In this document: positions 6,323 through 13,695 of the stretch, one piece after another | Numbering within the stretch: position 1 is the first letter of the stretch | Layout: each line of letters begins with the position of its first letter | Origin: TMED14 sp965657195 | Lineage (GTDB): Bacteria > Bacteroidota > Bacteroidia > Flavobacteriales > Schleiferiaceae | Length of the DNA: 13,980 bases | NCBI GenBank assembly: GCA_965657195.1 | Contig: CBFHNK010000045.1 | Coordinates: 1-13,980, forward strand | Direction of reading: 5' to 3' | The notes under the pieces: model-generated | Database searches by the model: none | What the model saw: only the letters and a program-made list of their open reading frames with translations | What the model was told of the DNA's origin: nothing | Translations under genes and position numbers: made by a program

Positions 6323-7675
6323 TTAGAACCGGTAAAGGTTGGCGTCCCCGTAGCTCAAAAATCGGTAGTTGTTCGCCAAGGCGTGCTCGTAGATTCCGCG
6401 CCACTCGGTTCCGAGCCCCGCGGCAATCAGTAGCAAAAGAGTCGATTGAGGCTGGTGAAAATTCGTAATCAACGCCTTAACCACGTGGTACGAATAACCG
6501 GGAGCAATAATCAGCGCCGTCCGAAATGAAACGACGTCTTGCCCGCGCTCTTTCAACTCGCGCGCGGCCCACGCAAACAGGGCGCAAACCTCGGGATCCA
6601 ACGAGTCATGCGCCGACGCGGCTCGATCCTGCGCCAAGGAACCAGAAACCAGTAACCCGTCGCCCTGCGCCAAGGAACCAGAAACCAGTAACCCGTCGCC
6701 CTGCGCCGAGGAACCAGAAACCAGCAACCCTTCGCCCTGCGCCGAGGAACCAGAAACCAGCAACTCCGAATACGGTGCCCACTGGTCCACGTATGAGGGC
6801 ATGGTTCCGCTGCGCTGCCAGTCGAGTGCCCACCAGTAGAGCGACTCGAGGGTGCGGGCAGCCGTGGTACCCATGGCAAGTACGGGGAGGCCGTCGGCCA
6901 AAGATTCAATGACCGCGCGTCCCACCACGACCTCTTCGGCGTGCATGTGGTGGTCGCCCACGGCGTCGGCGCTGACGGGCTGAAAGGTGCCGGCCCCGAC
7001 GTGAAGCGTAACGGCTTGAGTGTCCGCGCAGACTTGGCGCCAGCGGTCCATCAGCTCGGGGGTCCAGTGCAGGCTTGCGGTGGGCGCTGCGACCGAACCT
7101 TCGTGGCGTGCAAATACGGACTGGTAGCGGTCGCGGTCGGCTTCGGTATCGGCGCGGTGCATGTACGGGGGGAGCGGAATCCGTCCCACTTCGCCCAAGA
7201 TTTGTGCCCAGGTTTGCCCCGACGACCACCGGAACTCAACCAAAGACTCACCGTCCCGTTGGGCCCGACGTTCCGCGGTCAAACCGCATTCGTGCGCAAG
7301 AACGACGCCTTCTTTCCACTTTTTGCTGGGTCGGACTTTGCACCATGCCTGCAGGGATGAGGTCTCGGCCATGGCTTGTTCGACCGACAGGCCCTCGGCG
7401 TCCAGGTAAAAGAGCTCAAAGTGGCCTTCTCCGCTGGGGCGAGGCATAAAAATCCGCGCCGGAACCACTCGAGCCTCGTTGACCACCAAGCGGTAGGGTC
7501 CCCACTGCGCGACCACATCTGGCGCGTCCCGCACACCGAAGTCCTGCAGCGTCCCGCGGTCCCAAACCAGTAGCTTCGCGGCGTCACGCGGGCTGCAGGG
7601 TTCTTGAGCGATGCGGTGGTCGGGTAGGGGGTAGTCGTAGTCCGAAATGCGAATGTGGCGGGGGTCCGTCGTCAT
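6323..7675 (-). CDS. queA: S-adenosylmethionine:tRNA ribosyltransferase-isomerase
   Basis: Transfers and isomerises the ribosyl group of SAM onto 7-aminomethyl-7-deazaguanine at position 34 of tRNAs with GUN anticodons, forming epoxyqueuosine, the penultimate step of queuosine synthesis. Family motifs are clear: YPLPDHRIAQEP (15-26), VNEARVVPAR (65-74), the KVRPSKKWKEG segment (113-123), VAAPTASLHWT (195-205; most relatives have Gly where Ser201 stands), LHVGAGTFQPV (224-234), DHHMHAEE (241-248), GTTAARTLES (269-278), and ITNFHQPQSTLLLL (403-416) near the C-terminus. At 450 residues it is longer than the usual 340-410. Much of the excess is an in-frame array of four LLVSGSSAQGDG-like 12-residue repeats at about 305-349, placed between conserved blocks in a region where relatives vary. 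The ATG at 7675 is well supported. It is the first gene of the minus-strand group and is divergent from the glycosyltransferase. Confidence 0.96.
   Translation of the reverse strand: MTTDPRHIRISDYDYPLPDHRIAQEPCSPRDAAKLLVWDRGTLQDFGVRDAPDVVAQWGPYRLVVNEARVVPARIFMPRPSGEGHFELFYLDAEGLSVEQAMAETSSLQAWCKVRPSKKWKEGVVLAHECGLTAERRAQRDGESLVEFRWSSGQTWAQILGEVGRIPLPPYMHRADTEADRDRYQSVFARHEGSVAAPTASLHWTPELMDRWRQVCADTQAVTLHVGAGTFQPVSADAVGDHHMHAEEVVVGRAVIESLADGLPVLAMGTTAARTLESLYWWALDWQRSGTMPSYVDQWAPYSELLVSGSSAQGEGLLVSGSSAQGDGLLVSGSLAQGDGLLVSGSLAQDRAASAHDSLDPEVCALFAWAARELKERGQDVVSFRTALIIAPGYSYHVVKALITNFHQPQSTLLLLIAAGLGTEWRGIYEHALANNYRFLSYGDANLYRF
6628..6764 (-). repeat. 36-nt in-frame tandem repeat inside queA
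   Basis: Units lie at 6628-6663, 6664-6699, 6700-6735 and 6736-6764 (the last truncated at 29 nt). The first two are identical; the last two share a different variant (CCGAGG instead of CCAAGG, CAGCAAC instead of CAGTAAC), so the array probably grew by duplication of neighbouring units. Each encodes 12 residues of the type LLVSGS(S/L)AQG(D/E)G on the queA strand, keeping the frame. The high identity between units at DNA level suggests recent expansion. Confidence 0.95.
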
Positions 7676-7680
7676 GCCGG

Positions 7681-7688
7681 CAAAGTTC
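7681..7688 (-). promoter_or_regulatory. Candidate -7 element for queA
   Basis: The minus strand reads GAACTTTG, one mismatch from TAnnTTTG and nearly the same as the pyrG element TAACTTTG. It ends 5 nt before the queA ATG, so the transcript would have almost no leader or start inside the annotated gene. I see no clear TTG at the expected upstream distance, so the call is weak. Confidence 0.3.
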
Positions 7689-7707
7689 GTTCAAAAGATG
7701 GCTGCGC

Positions 7708-7715
7708 TACCTTCG
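7708..7715 (+). promoter_or_regulatory. Candidate -7 element for the glycosyltransferase gene
   Basis: TACCTTCG is one mismatch from TAnnTTTG and lies 4 nt before the ATG at 7720. TTC at 7686-7688, 19 nt upstream, is one base off the TTG of the -33 element. If used, transcription would begin at or next to the start codon, giving a leaderless mRNA. It lies back to back with the queA candidate within a 44-nt divergent spacer. Confidence 0.4.
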
Positions 7716-7719
7716 CTGC

Positions 7720-9900
7720 ATGGGCCCGATCGTAGTACTGAGCGTCATCAACGACCTGCACAGCGACCAACGCGTACACCGCACAGCGACGCTTTGGGCC
7801 GAGCGCGGGTACCGAGTCGTCGTCGTCGGCCGAACCTATCCCAATTCAGCCCCACTGGATCGCCCCTACGAGACGCACCGCATGAGTTGCTGGGCGAACC
7901 AAGGCCCCTTGTTCTACCTCGAATACCAGGTACGGTTGTGGTTCGCACTGAAGCGACTTCAGCCGGACGTCTACCTCGCCAACGACCTCGACACCCTAGC
8001 ACCGAACGCTTGGTGGGCGATGCGCCGCGCGAAGCATCTTGTTTACGACAGCCACGAGTACTTTTTGGGGGCTCCTGAGCTTGAGGCGCGGCCCATGGTG
8101 CAGCGTCTTTGGCGGTGGGTGGAGCGCTACGGAATTCCGCGCACCGATTTTCGCGTGACCGTCAACCAAAGTATTGCTGACCAGTACGCTCGCGAATACG
8201 GCGGAACCTGGGACGTCGTGCGCAATGTGCCCCTTCGCGCAGAACTTCCGTGGGGACCGGACGGCGAGTGGCCGGATGCGGCGGAGCGCCAGCGAGTGGT
8301 CCGCGCAGAACTGGGCCTCCCAGCGGACAAGACCCTTTGGATTCTTCAAGGTGCCGGAATCAACGTCGACCGCGGTGCCGAAGAACTCGTGGAGGCTGCG
8401 GCCATGTGCCCTGAGGTGGAGCTCGTGGTGGTCGGCAGCGGCGACGCAATCCCTCGACTCCAGCAGCACGTGCTCGGTCAAGGCTGGACGAATGTGCACT
8501 TTGTGAGGCGGGTTCCGCGCGAACAACTTCAGCGCTACACTCAAGCGGCCGACCTTGGATTTAGCCTTGACAAACCCAAGTCCCAGAACTACCGCTGGAG
8601 CTTGCCCAACAAACTATTTGACTACTTCCAGGCCGGAATCCCCGTCGTCGCAAGCGACCTCGTCGAAGTAGCCCGAGTGGTTCGCGATTCCGGCGCCGGA
8701 ACCGTGCTCGACCAACTCAGCCCCGCCGCAATCTCAAGTGCCGCCCGCGCGCTCATGCAGCCCACTGCTTATGCCGCCGCAACCCGTGCTGCCCGCCAGG
8801 CTGCCCACCACTACCACTGGGGCCACGAAGGCCAAGTTTGGCATCGCCTGATCGACCGCCTTGAGGGGCGTGCAACGCACCACATTTGGAGCATGGACCG
8901 CCTCGAGCCGCCCCGCTACGGCGGAACCCTCGAGGTTCTGGGTCACGTTCGCGCGGTAGAATCCTCGGGTCAACAGGTGGTCCTACACGCCTTTACCCGC
9001 CATGCCTTGGGCTTAGAGGAGCCCTTTGCCGAAGTTCATACCAACGTTCTGCAGCGCGCCCGGTTCCCGCGCGGCCTTCGTCCATGGATCGTGCAGAGCC
9101 GTCAAACCCGAATAGCGCGCCACCAGGCCGCGGTCCAGCGCGGAACCGTCACCTACCACGGTCTGCACTGCAGCGGGCTTTCGACCGACGGAATCTTGCG
9201 GCTTCACAATCCCGAATCCGCCTACTACGCCAGTCTGGCCGATCAAGCATCCGGACTGAAAAAGGTGTACTATGTAGCCGAGGCCTGGGCCCTTCGCCGT
9301 TGGGAACGGCATGTGGCGGCAGCCTGGTCGGGTCCGGTTTCAGCGATTACTCCGCTGGACGCCAACGCGTGGAATGCCCTTAGCCCGCGCTCGTCGGCCG
9401 TTTGGGTTCCGCCCCACCACCCGTTTGCGCCGTCGGTGCCTGTCGACGCCGCTTCAACGCCGCTGGTACTGGCGGTAGGCAAGTTTAGCGTCGAAGAGAA
9501 TGCCGCCGCGATCAAGGGTTTGCTCGCGGCAAATCCCCCCATTGCTCCGCTGTGCTTCGCGGGGCACAATGCGCCTTTGGGAACCCCACACTACGTGGAT
9601 CGCCCTACGGACGCCGAACTCGACCAACTCTACGCGGATGCCCAAGTTGTCGTGGTGCATGCCGAGCACAGCCTCGGAATCAAGTTCAAACTCATCCAAG
9701 CGTTGCTTCAGGGCCGCCATATTGTAGCCCACGTCAAAGCGGTTGAGGGATTGGGTTTGGAGGGGCGCGTGCAGACGTACACGACGTGGCCTGAGGCCCA
9801 TGCGCTCATTCGCCAGGCCCAAGAAGAACCTTGGACACCAGAATGTGCCGCGCGTGCAAGAGAAGTTGCGGCGCAGTTTGCGGTTCCGCGCTCGAATTAA
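7720..9900 (+). CDS. Double glycosyltransferase (two fused GT-B domains)
   Basis: The 726-residue protein appears to contain two GT-B-fold glycosyltransferases in one frame. The first half (about 1-380) begins VVLSVINDLHSDQRVHR, has the N-domain features PDVYLANDLDTL and LVYDSHEYF, and a C-domain with LWILQGAGINVDRGAEELV (206-224), VVVGSGDAIPRL, and SLPNKLFDYFQAGIPVVASD (294-313) carrying the donor-binding block of GT4-type enzymes. The second half restarts at about 388 with HIWSMDRLEPPRYGGTLEVL, a typical N-domain opening, and has a C-domain from about 582 (LVLAVGKFSVEENAAAI) to EHSLGIKFKLIQALLQGRHIVA (649-670). No signal peptide or membrane helix is seen, so it is cytosolic, presumably acting on envelope polysaccharide, glycolipid or glycoprotein precursors; donor and acceptor are unknown. 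The ATG at 7720 is consistent with homologous openings. Its TAA overlaps the stop of ftsE on the other strand. Confidence 0.88.
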   Translation: MGPIVVLSVINDLHSDQRVHRTATLWAERGYRVVVVGRTYPNSAPLDRPYETHRMSCWANQGPLFYLEYQVRLWFALKRLQPDVYLANDLDTLAPNAWWAMRRAKHLVYDSHEYFLGAPELEARPMVQRLWRWVERYGIPRTDFRVTVNQSIADQYAREYGGTWDVVRNVPLRAELPWGPDGEWPDAAERQRVVRAELGLPADKTLWILQGAGINVDRGAEELVEAAAMCPEVELVVVGSGDAIPRLQQHVLGQGWTNVHFVRRVPREQLQRYTQAADLGFSLDKPKSQNYRWSLPNKLFDYFQAGIPVVASDLVEVARVVRDSGAGTVLDQLSPAAISSAARALMQPTAYAAATRAARQAAHHYHWGHEGQVWHRLIDRLEGRATHHIWSMDRLEPPRYGGTLEVLGHVRAVESSGQQVVLHAFTRHALGLEEPFAEVHTNVLQRARFPRGLRPWIVQSRQTRIARHQAAVQRGTVTYHGLHCSGLSTDGILRLHNPESAYYASLADQASGLKKVYYVAEAWALRRWERHVAAAWSGPVSAITPLDANAWNALSPRSSAVWVPPHHPFAPSVPVDAASTPLVLAVGKFSVEENAAAIKGLLAANPPIAPLCFAGHNAPLGTPHYVDRPTDAELDQLYADAQVVVVHAEHSLGIKFKLIQALLQGRHIVAHVKAVEGLGLEGRVQTYTTWPEAHALIRQAQEEPWTPECAARAREVAAQFAVPRSN

Positions 9901-10583
9901 AGGGTCTTCTGAACGGTCGTCGTAAGCGTGCCGTTCGCACAGCGGTACGTCGTGTGCGGAAACTTGAGTAGCAGCGCATAGTCGTGAGTCGCCATTAGGA
10001 TGCTGCGGCCACTTGCGCGAATTTCCTCGAGAAGGTGCATCAGCTCTTCAGACATGTGCGGATCGAGGTTTCCCGTGGGCTCGTCTGCCAAAATGAGGGG
10101 AGGGTCGTTGAGAAGGGCTCGTGCAATCGACACGCGCTGCTGTTCTCCGCCCGACAACTGGTGCGGCATCTTGTGGCCCTTGGTGGGCATGCCCACACGG
10201 CGAAGTACGGTGTCAATGCGGTCGTCGTTCTCAGTGCGGTTCTCTTGGCCTGTGGCGCGAAGTACGAAGTCGAGGTTGTCGCGCACGCTTCGGTCCATTA
10301 AAAGCTGAAAGTCCTGAAATACGATGCCCAATTGGCGGCGTAGGTAGGGAATATCGCGCTCTTTTAGGTTGCGCAGATCGTAGCCTACGATGCTGCCTTC
10401 GCCAGATTCGAGGGGTAGGTCCGCGTAGAGCGTTTTGAGCAGTGAGGATTTACCCGAGCCCGTGGCGCCGATCACGTAAATGAATTCTCCTGGGGCAACC
10501 TCAAGATTGACGTCGCTGAGTACGCGGTGGTCACCTTGAAGGATGCTTGCATTTCGAAGCGATAAGACGGCAGTAGATTCCAT
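9897..10583 (-). CDS. ftsE: Cell division ABC transporter ATP-binding protein FtsE
   Basis: A 228-residue ABC ATPase with all nucleotide-binding motifs: Walker A GATGSGKSS (39-47), Q-loop Gln90 in VFQDFQLL, signature LSGGEQQR (143-150), Walker B LILADEP (163-169), D-loop NLD and switch His200. The sequences FIYVIGATGSGKSSLLKTLY and LRRQLGIVFQDFQLLMDRSV are characteristic of Bacteroidota FtsE. FtsE works with the membrane protein FtsX to couple ATP hydrolysis to periplasmic peptidoglycan hydrolases at the division site; ftsX is not in this window. A related lipoprotein-type or macrolide-type ABC ATPase is the main alternative. I place the start at the ATG at 10583 because a TACTTTGC element precedes it and the conserved part begins just after; the frame stays open to 10646, but those extra residues do not resemble the family and would overlap the TPR gene start. 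Confidence 0.87.
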   Translation of the reverse strand: MESTAVLSLRNASILQGDHRVLSDVNLEVAPGEFIYVIGATGSGKSSLLKTLYADLPLESGEGSIVGYDLRNLKERDIPYLRRQLGIVFQDFQLLMDRSVRDNLDFVLRATGQENRTENDDRIDTVLRRVGMPTKGHKMPHQLSGGEQQRVSIARALLNDPPLILADEPTGNLDPHMSEELMHLLEEIRASGRSILMATHDYALLLKFPHTTYRCANGTLTTTVQKTL

Positions 10584-10596
10584 GGGCACAGTTTGT

Positions 10597-10604
10597 GCAA
10601 AGTA
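10597..10604 (-). promoter_or_regulatory. Candidate -7 element for ftsE
   Basis: The minus strand reads TACTTTGC, similar to the common TAnnTTTGC element but one base short between TA and TTTG. It lies 13 nt upstream of the ATG at 10583, a typical distance for a very short leader. No convincing TTG at the usual upstream spacing was found. It supports the shorter FtsE start. Confidence 0.4.
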
Positions 10605-10630
10605 ACGAGAGCCGAACCAAAAGCACGATG

Positions 10631-10638
10631 TACTTTTG
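10631..10638 (+). promoter_or_regulatory. Candidate -7 element for the TPR gene
   Basis: TACTTTTG matches TAnnTTTG exactly and ends 6 nt before the ATG at 10645, so the transcript would be leaderless or nearly so. No TTG at the expected distance is visible; the nearest, in GTTTGTG at 10591-10597, is too far upstream. The element contains the TTG that could be read as an earlier start, which argues for the ATG at 10645. Confidence 0.5.
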
Positions 10639-10644
10639 AACAAC

Positions 10645-13600
10645 ATGAGGATTCGAATTCTAACCGCGCTTCTGATGAGCGCAACGCTGTACGCCCAACA
10701 GCCGATTACTGGTAGTCAGCCAGAAGCACTTTTTGCGGAAGCCCGCGCGCGCTTTGACCGAGCGCTGTACAGTTCCGCCTACGAATACTTTGCCGAAGTC
10801 CGCGCAGTGACTCCCGTGGCGAGCGACTGGTCAGAGCAGTCGATGTACTACCAGGCCTTGTGTGCAATCCGCCTGCTTCATCGTGATTCCGAGGAGTTTG
10901 CAGAATCCTTCCTTCAAACTTATCCGTCGTCGTCGCGCCGAATTGACTTAATTCTCGACGCTGCAGAGCAAGCCTTTAATCGCCGCCGCTACCAAGAGGC
11001 GAAGCGTTGGTTGCGCATGCTCGATGGAGTCGACCTCGCGCGAAACCTTCGCGCCGAAATCCAATTTAAGTTGGGCTATGCGCACTTTTTGCTCAATGAA
11101 TTCGACCAGGCCAAGGCCGAGTTGGCTGAGGCAAAAAAGTCCAAGTCGGCCGTCGCCAAGACCGCCCAGTACTACTACGGGCACATTGCCTACCTCGAGA
11201 AGTCCGACCAAACGGCACTCGAGAACCTCGAGCCCCTCCAGAATCACGAAGAGTTTGGGCCGGTGGTCCCGTACTACCTCGCACAGATCTACGCCCGCAC
11301 CGGCAAAGATGATGAGCTCCTCGTGCTGGGCGAAAAGCTCATGAAAGAGGCGAGCGCGAAGCGTGCACCTGAGATTTCGCTGCTTATTGGTCAAAGCATG
11401 TTCCGCAAGAAGCGCTACGCGGACGCCAAGGCCTACTTCGAATTCAACCTCGCCAAAGGAGGGAAGATGTCCCCCGAAGTGGCCTACCAGATGGGCGTCT
11501 GTGCCTACCAAACTCAGGACTACGAAGGTGCAGTCAAGGCCTTTAACCAGTTGCCCGCTGAGGGTACAGCTGACTGGGCATTGCAGTCCCGATTGATGCT
11601 GGGCGATAGTTATTCGCGCCTCGAGCGTTGGGAAGAGGCCCAGACGGCCTTTCGCTCGGTGTGGCAGAGCAAAGCTGACGACGCGACACGCGAGCAGGCC
11701 GCCTACCAGTACGCCAAGTTGACTTACCGAAGCGCCAGCCCGTTTGGCGACGCGATTCAGGTCTTTAATCAGTTTTTGCGCGAGTTTCCGCGCACCGAAT
11801 TCCGTCGAGAGGCCAACGAGTACTTGGCCAATTTGTACCTGACTTCGCGCGACTACGGCCGTGCACTCGAAGCGATTGTGCAGACCGGTATGGGATCGAT
11901 GGCAATGCGCGAAGCCTACCAAAAGGTGGCCTACTTCCGCGCAGTGGAACTCTACCAAGCTTCTCAGTGGGCCAAGGCCGAAGAACTGCTTGATCAGTCA
12001 CTGAGCTACCCATTGGATCGCGGATACGAGGCGCTCGCTCACTTTTGGAAGGCTGAGATGGCCTATCGCCAGGGCGACTACCGCACTTCGCTTGCCGAAA
12101 CCGACCTGTTTTTCAAGACCCCCGGAAGCTTTACGCTCACCGAACGTCCAGCGGCTCAGTACAACAAGGCCTATGCGCTCTACCGACTGGACCGCCTCGA
12201 GGAGGCCGCGGCCACGTTTCGTGTATTTCTAGAAGATGCTCCCAAGAGCGACCGCCGCCGCGACGACGCCGAACTGCGTGTGGCCGACCTGTACTTCTTG
12301 CTCGGTCGCCATGCCTTAGCCCGCGACTACTACGGACGCATCGTGAAGCTCGGCGGTGCCGACGCCGACTACGCCACTTTTCAGCAGGCGCTGTGCCGCG
12401 GCCTATTGGGCGACAATCCGGGTAAAATCGAACAGCTAGCCAAGCTTGAGCAGCGAGGATCGGCGCGCGCCGACGACGCTCTTTTTGAGCGCGCCCAAAC
12501 CTTGCTTCGAATGGGGCGGAACCGTGAGGCCGCCGAGGCCTTCACCGCCTACCAGCGCAAAAAGCCCAATACCGAAAAGGGCCGAAGGGCGGGCTTGAAC
12601 ATTGCACTTGCCCAACGCAACGACGGAGACCTGAGTGCGTCAATCACCACATTCCAAACGGTAGTTCGGGATTACCCAGGAACCCCCGAGGCGCGCGAGG
12701 CGATTTCGGTGGCGCGTTCTGTCTACGACGAGGCCAACCGCATCGACGACTACCTCGAGTGGGTGCAGGGCATGCCTTCGTCGGGAATCCGCGCCAGTGA
12801 GCTCGATTCCGTCGCCTACATGTCGGCCTACGACAAGTTTGCACAAGGTCAAAATCAAGCTGCTTACGATGCGTTGGTCAAGTACCTCAAGCGCTTCCCC
12901 GATGGATACTTCGCTGCCGATGCAAATTTTCAAACCGCGGAATCGGCGCGAATGAGCGGACAGATGGCCAACGCGCTTCCGTACTACCGCAATGTGGTGC
13001 GCCAGCCGGTGGGGCCAAATACGGTTTCGGCCTACAAATGGCTGCTTCGCGACGCCGAACAGCGCACGGACGGCAACGAGACCAAACGATATGCAGAGCG
13101 CCTCCTTGCGTTGGCTGAGGATGCGAGCTTGCGCAGCGAGGCCAACCGCGCCATGATGCGCGCGCATTTTGCTGAGGGGGCTGAAGACGTGGCGTTGACC
13201 TACGCAGAAGGCATTGTCGCGGATTTGCGCCAGTCGCCTGAGGACCGAAGTGAGGCTTTTGCGGTGCGGCTCCGCGTCCTTGAATCCAAGTACCGTGCAC
13301 AGCCTGCGGATTCGCTCCGTCTCGGGTTATGGCAGCAGGCTGCCGAAGACGCAGTGGCCGAAGCGGCTGTCGGAATTCAGGCCGAAGCGATGTACGCCAA
13401 GGCGAGCATCCTTCGCATTCGGGGACAGTACGCCGCTTCGAGTGAAGCCGTATTTGCCCTGCTTGACAACTACCCTGGTCAGCAAGAGTGGCGCTTCAAG
13501 GGACTCCTCGTGCTCGCGCGGAACTATGCAAGCCTCAACGACGGGTTCCAGGCCCGCTACACCCTGGACTTTGTGATTGCAGAGCACCCATCCGACGAGC

Positions 13601-13695
13601 TCGTGCGCGAGGCGCAAGCCCTTCTCGCGGAATTCAATGCCGCCCAACTCGAATCCAACGCACCCCAAACAACGACCGAAGACGATGCAGAATAA
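10645..13695 (+). CDS. Large exported tetratricopeptide repeat protein
   Basis: The 1016-residue protein starts MRIRILTALLMSATLYAQQP, a Sec signal peptide likely cut after LYA, so the mature protein is periplasmic. The rest is nearly all alpha-helical TPR or BamD/YbgF-like repeats from about residue 25 to 1000, with typical pairs such as YADAKAYFEFNLAKGG, YEGAVKAFNQLP, WEEAQTAFRSVW, FGDAIQVFNQFLREFP, LEEAAATFRVFLEDAP and NREAAEAFTAYQRKKP. The C-terminus is a short acidic tail (ending TTEDDAE). No enzymatic motif is seen. Such repeats form protein-binding superhelices; the likely partner is the outer-membrane protein encoded immediately downstream, whose start overlaps or abuts this gene. I chose the ATG at 10645 over an in-frame TTG at 10636, because it begins the signal peptide and the TTG lies inside the promoter-like element. 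The exact function is not known to me. Confidence 0.88.
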   Translation: MRIRILTALLMSATLYAQQPITGSQPEALFAEARARFDRALYSSAYEYFAEVRAVTPVASDWSEQSMYYQALCAIRLLHRDSEEFAESFLQTYPSSSRRIDLILDAAEQAFNRRRYQEAKRWLRMLDGVDLARNLRAEIQFKLGYAHFLLNEFDQAKAELAEAKKSKSAVAKTAQYYYGHIAYLEKSDQTALENLEPLQNHEEFGPVVPYYLAQIYARTGKDDELLVLGEKLMKEASAKRAPEISLLIGQSMFRKKRYADAKAYFEFNLAKGGKMSPEVAYQMGVCAYQTQDYEGAVKAFNQLPAEGTADWALQSRLMLGDSYSRLERWEEAQTAFRSVWQSKADDATREQAAYQYAKLTYRSASPFGDAIQVFNQFLREFPRTEFRREANEYLANLYLTSRDYGRALEAIVQTGMGSMAMREAYQKVAYFRAVELYQASQWAKAEELLDQSLSYPLDRGYEALAHFWKAEMAYRQGDYRTSLAETDLFFKTPGSFTLTERPAAQYNKAYALYRLDRLEEAAATFRVFLEDAPKSDRRRDDAELRVADLYFLLGRHALARDYYGRIVKLGGADADYATFQQALCRGLLGDNPGKIEQLAKLEQRGSARADDALFERAQTLLRMGRNREAAEAFTAYQRKKPNTEKGRRAGLNIALAQRNDGDLSASITTFQTVVRDYPGTPEAREAISVARSVYDEANRIDDYLEWVQGMPSSGIRASELDSVAYMSAYDKFAQGQNQAAYDALVKYLKRFPDGYFAADANFQTAESARMSGQMANALPYYRNVVRQPVGPNTVSAYKWLLRDAEQRTDGNETKRYAERLLALAEDASLRSEANRAMMRAHFAEGAEDVALTYAEGIVADLRQSPEDRSEAFAVRLRVLESKYRAQPADSLRLGLWQQAAEDAVAEAAVGIQAEAMYAKASILRIRGQYAASSEAVFALLDNYPGQQEWRFKGLLVLARNYASLNDGFQARYTLDFVIAEHPSDELVREAQALLAEFNAAQLESNAPQTTTEDDAE

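Noticed and set aside
6526..6912. A plus-strand frame with PAPRNQKPVTRR-like repeats opposite queA
   Set aside because: The repeats are just the antisense reading of the 36-nt queA array; the flanks are antisense to well-conserved QueA motifs.
10584..10646. A longer N-terminus for FtsE
   Set aside because: The extra residues do not resemble the family, would overlap the TPR start, and run through the promoter-like TACTTTGC element.
10948..11958. A 336-codon minus-strand frame opposite the TPR gene
   Set aside because: It is long but antisense to continuous TPR repeats with a signal peptide; GC-rich codon use keeps the opposite strand open.
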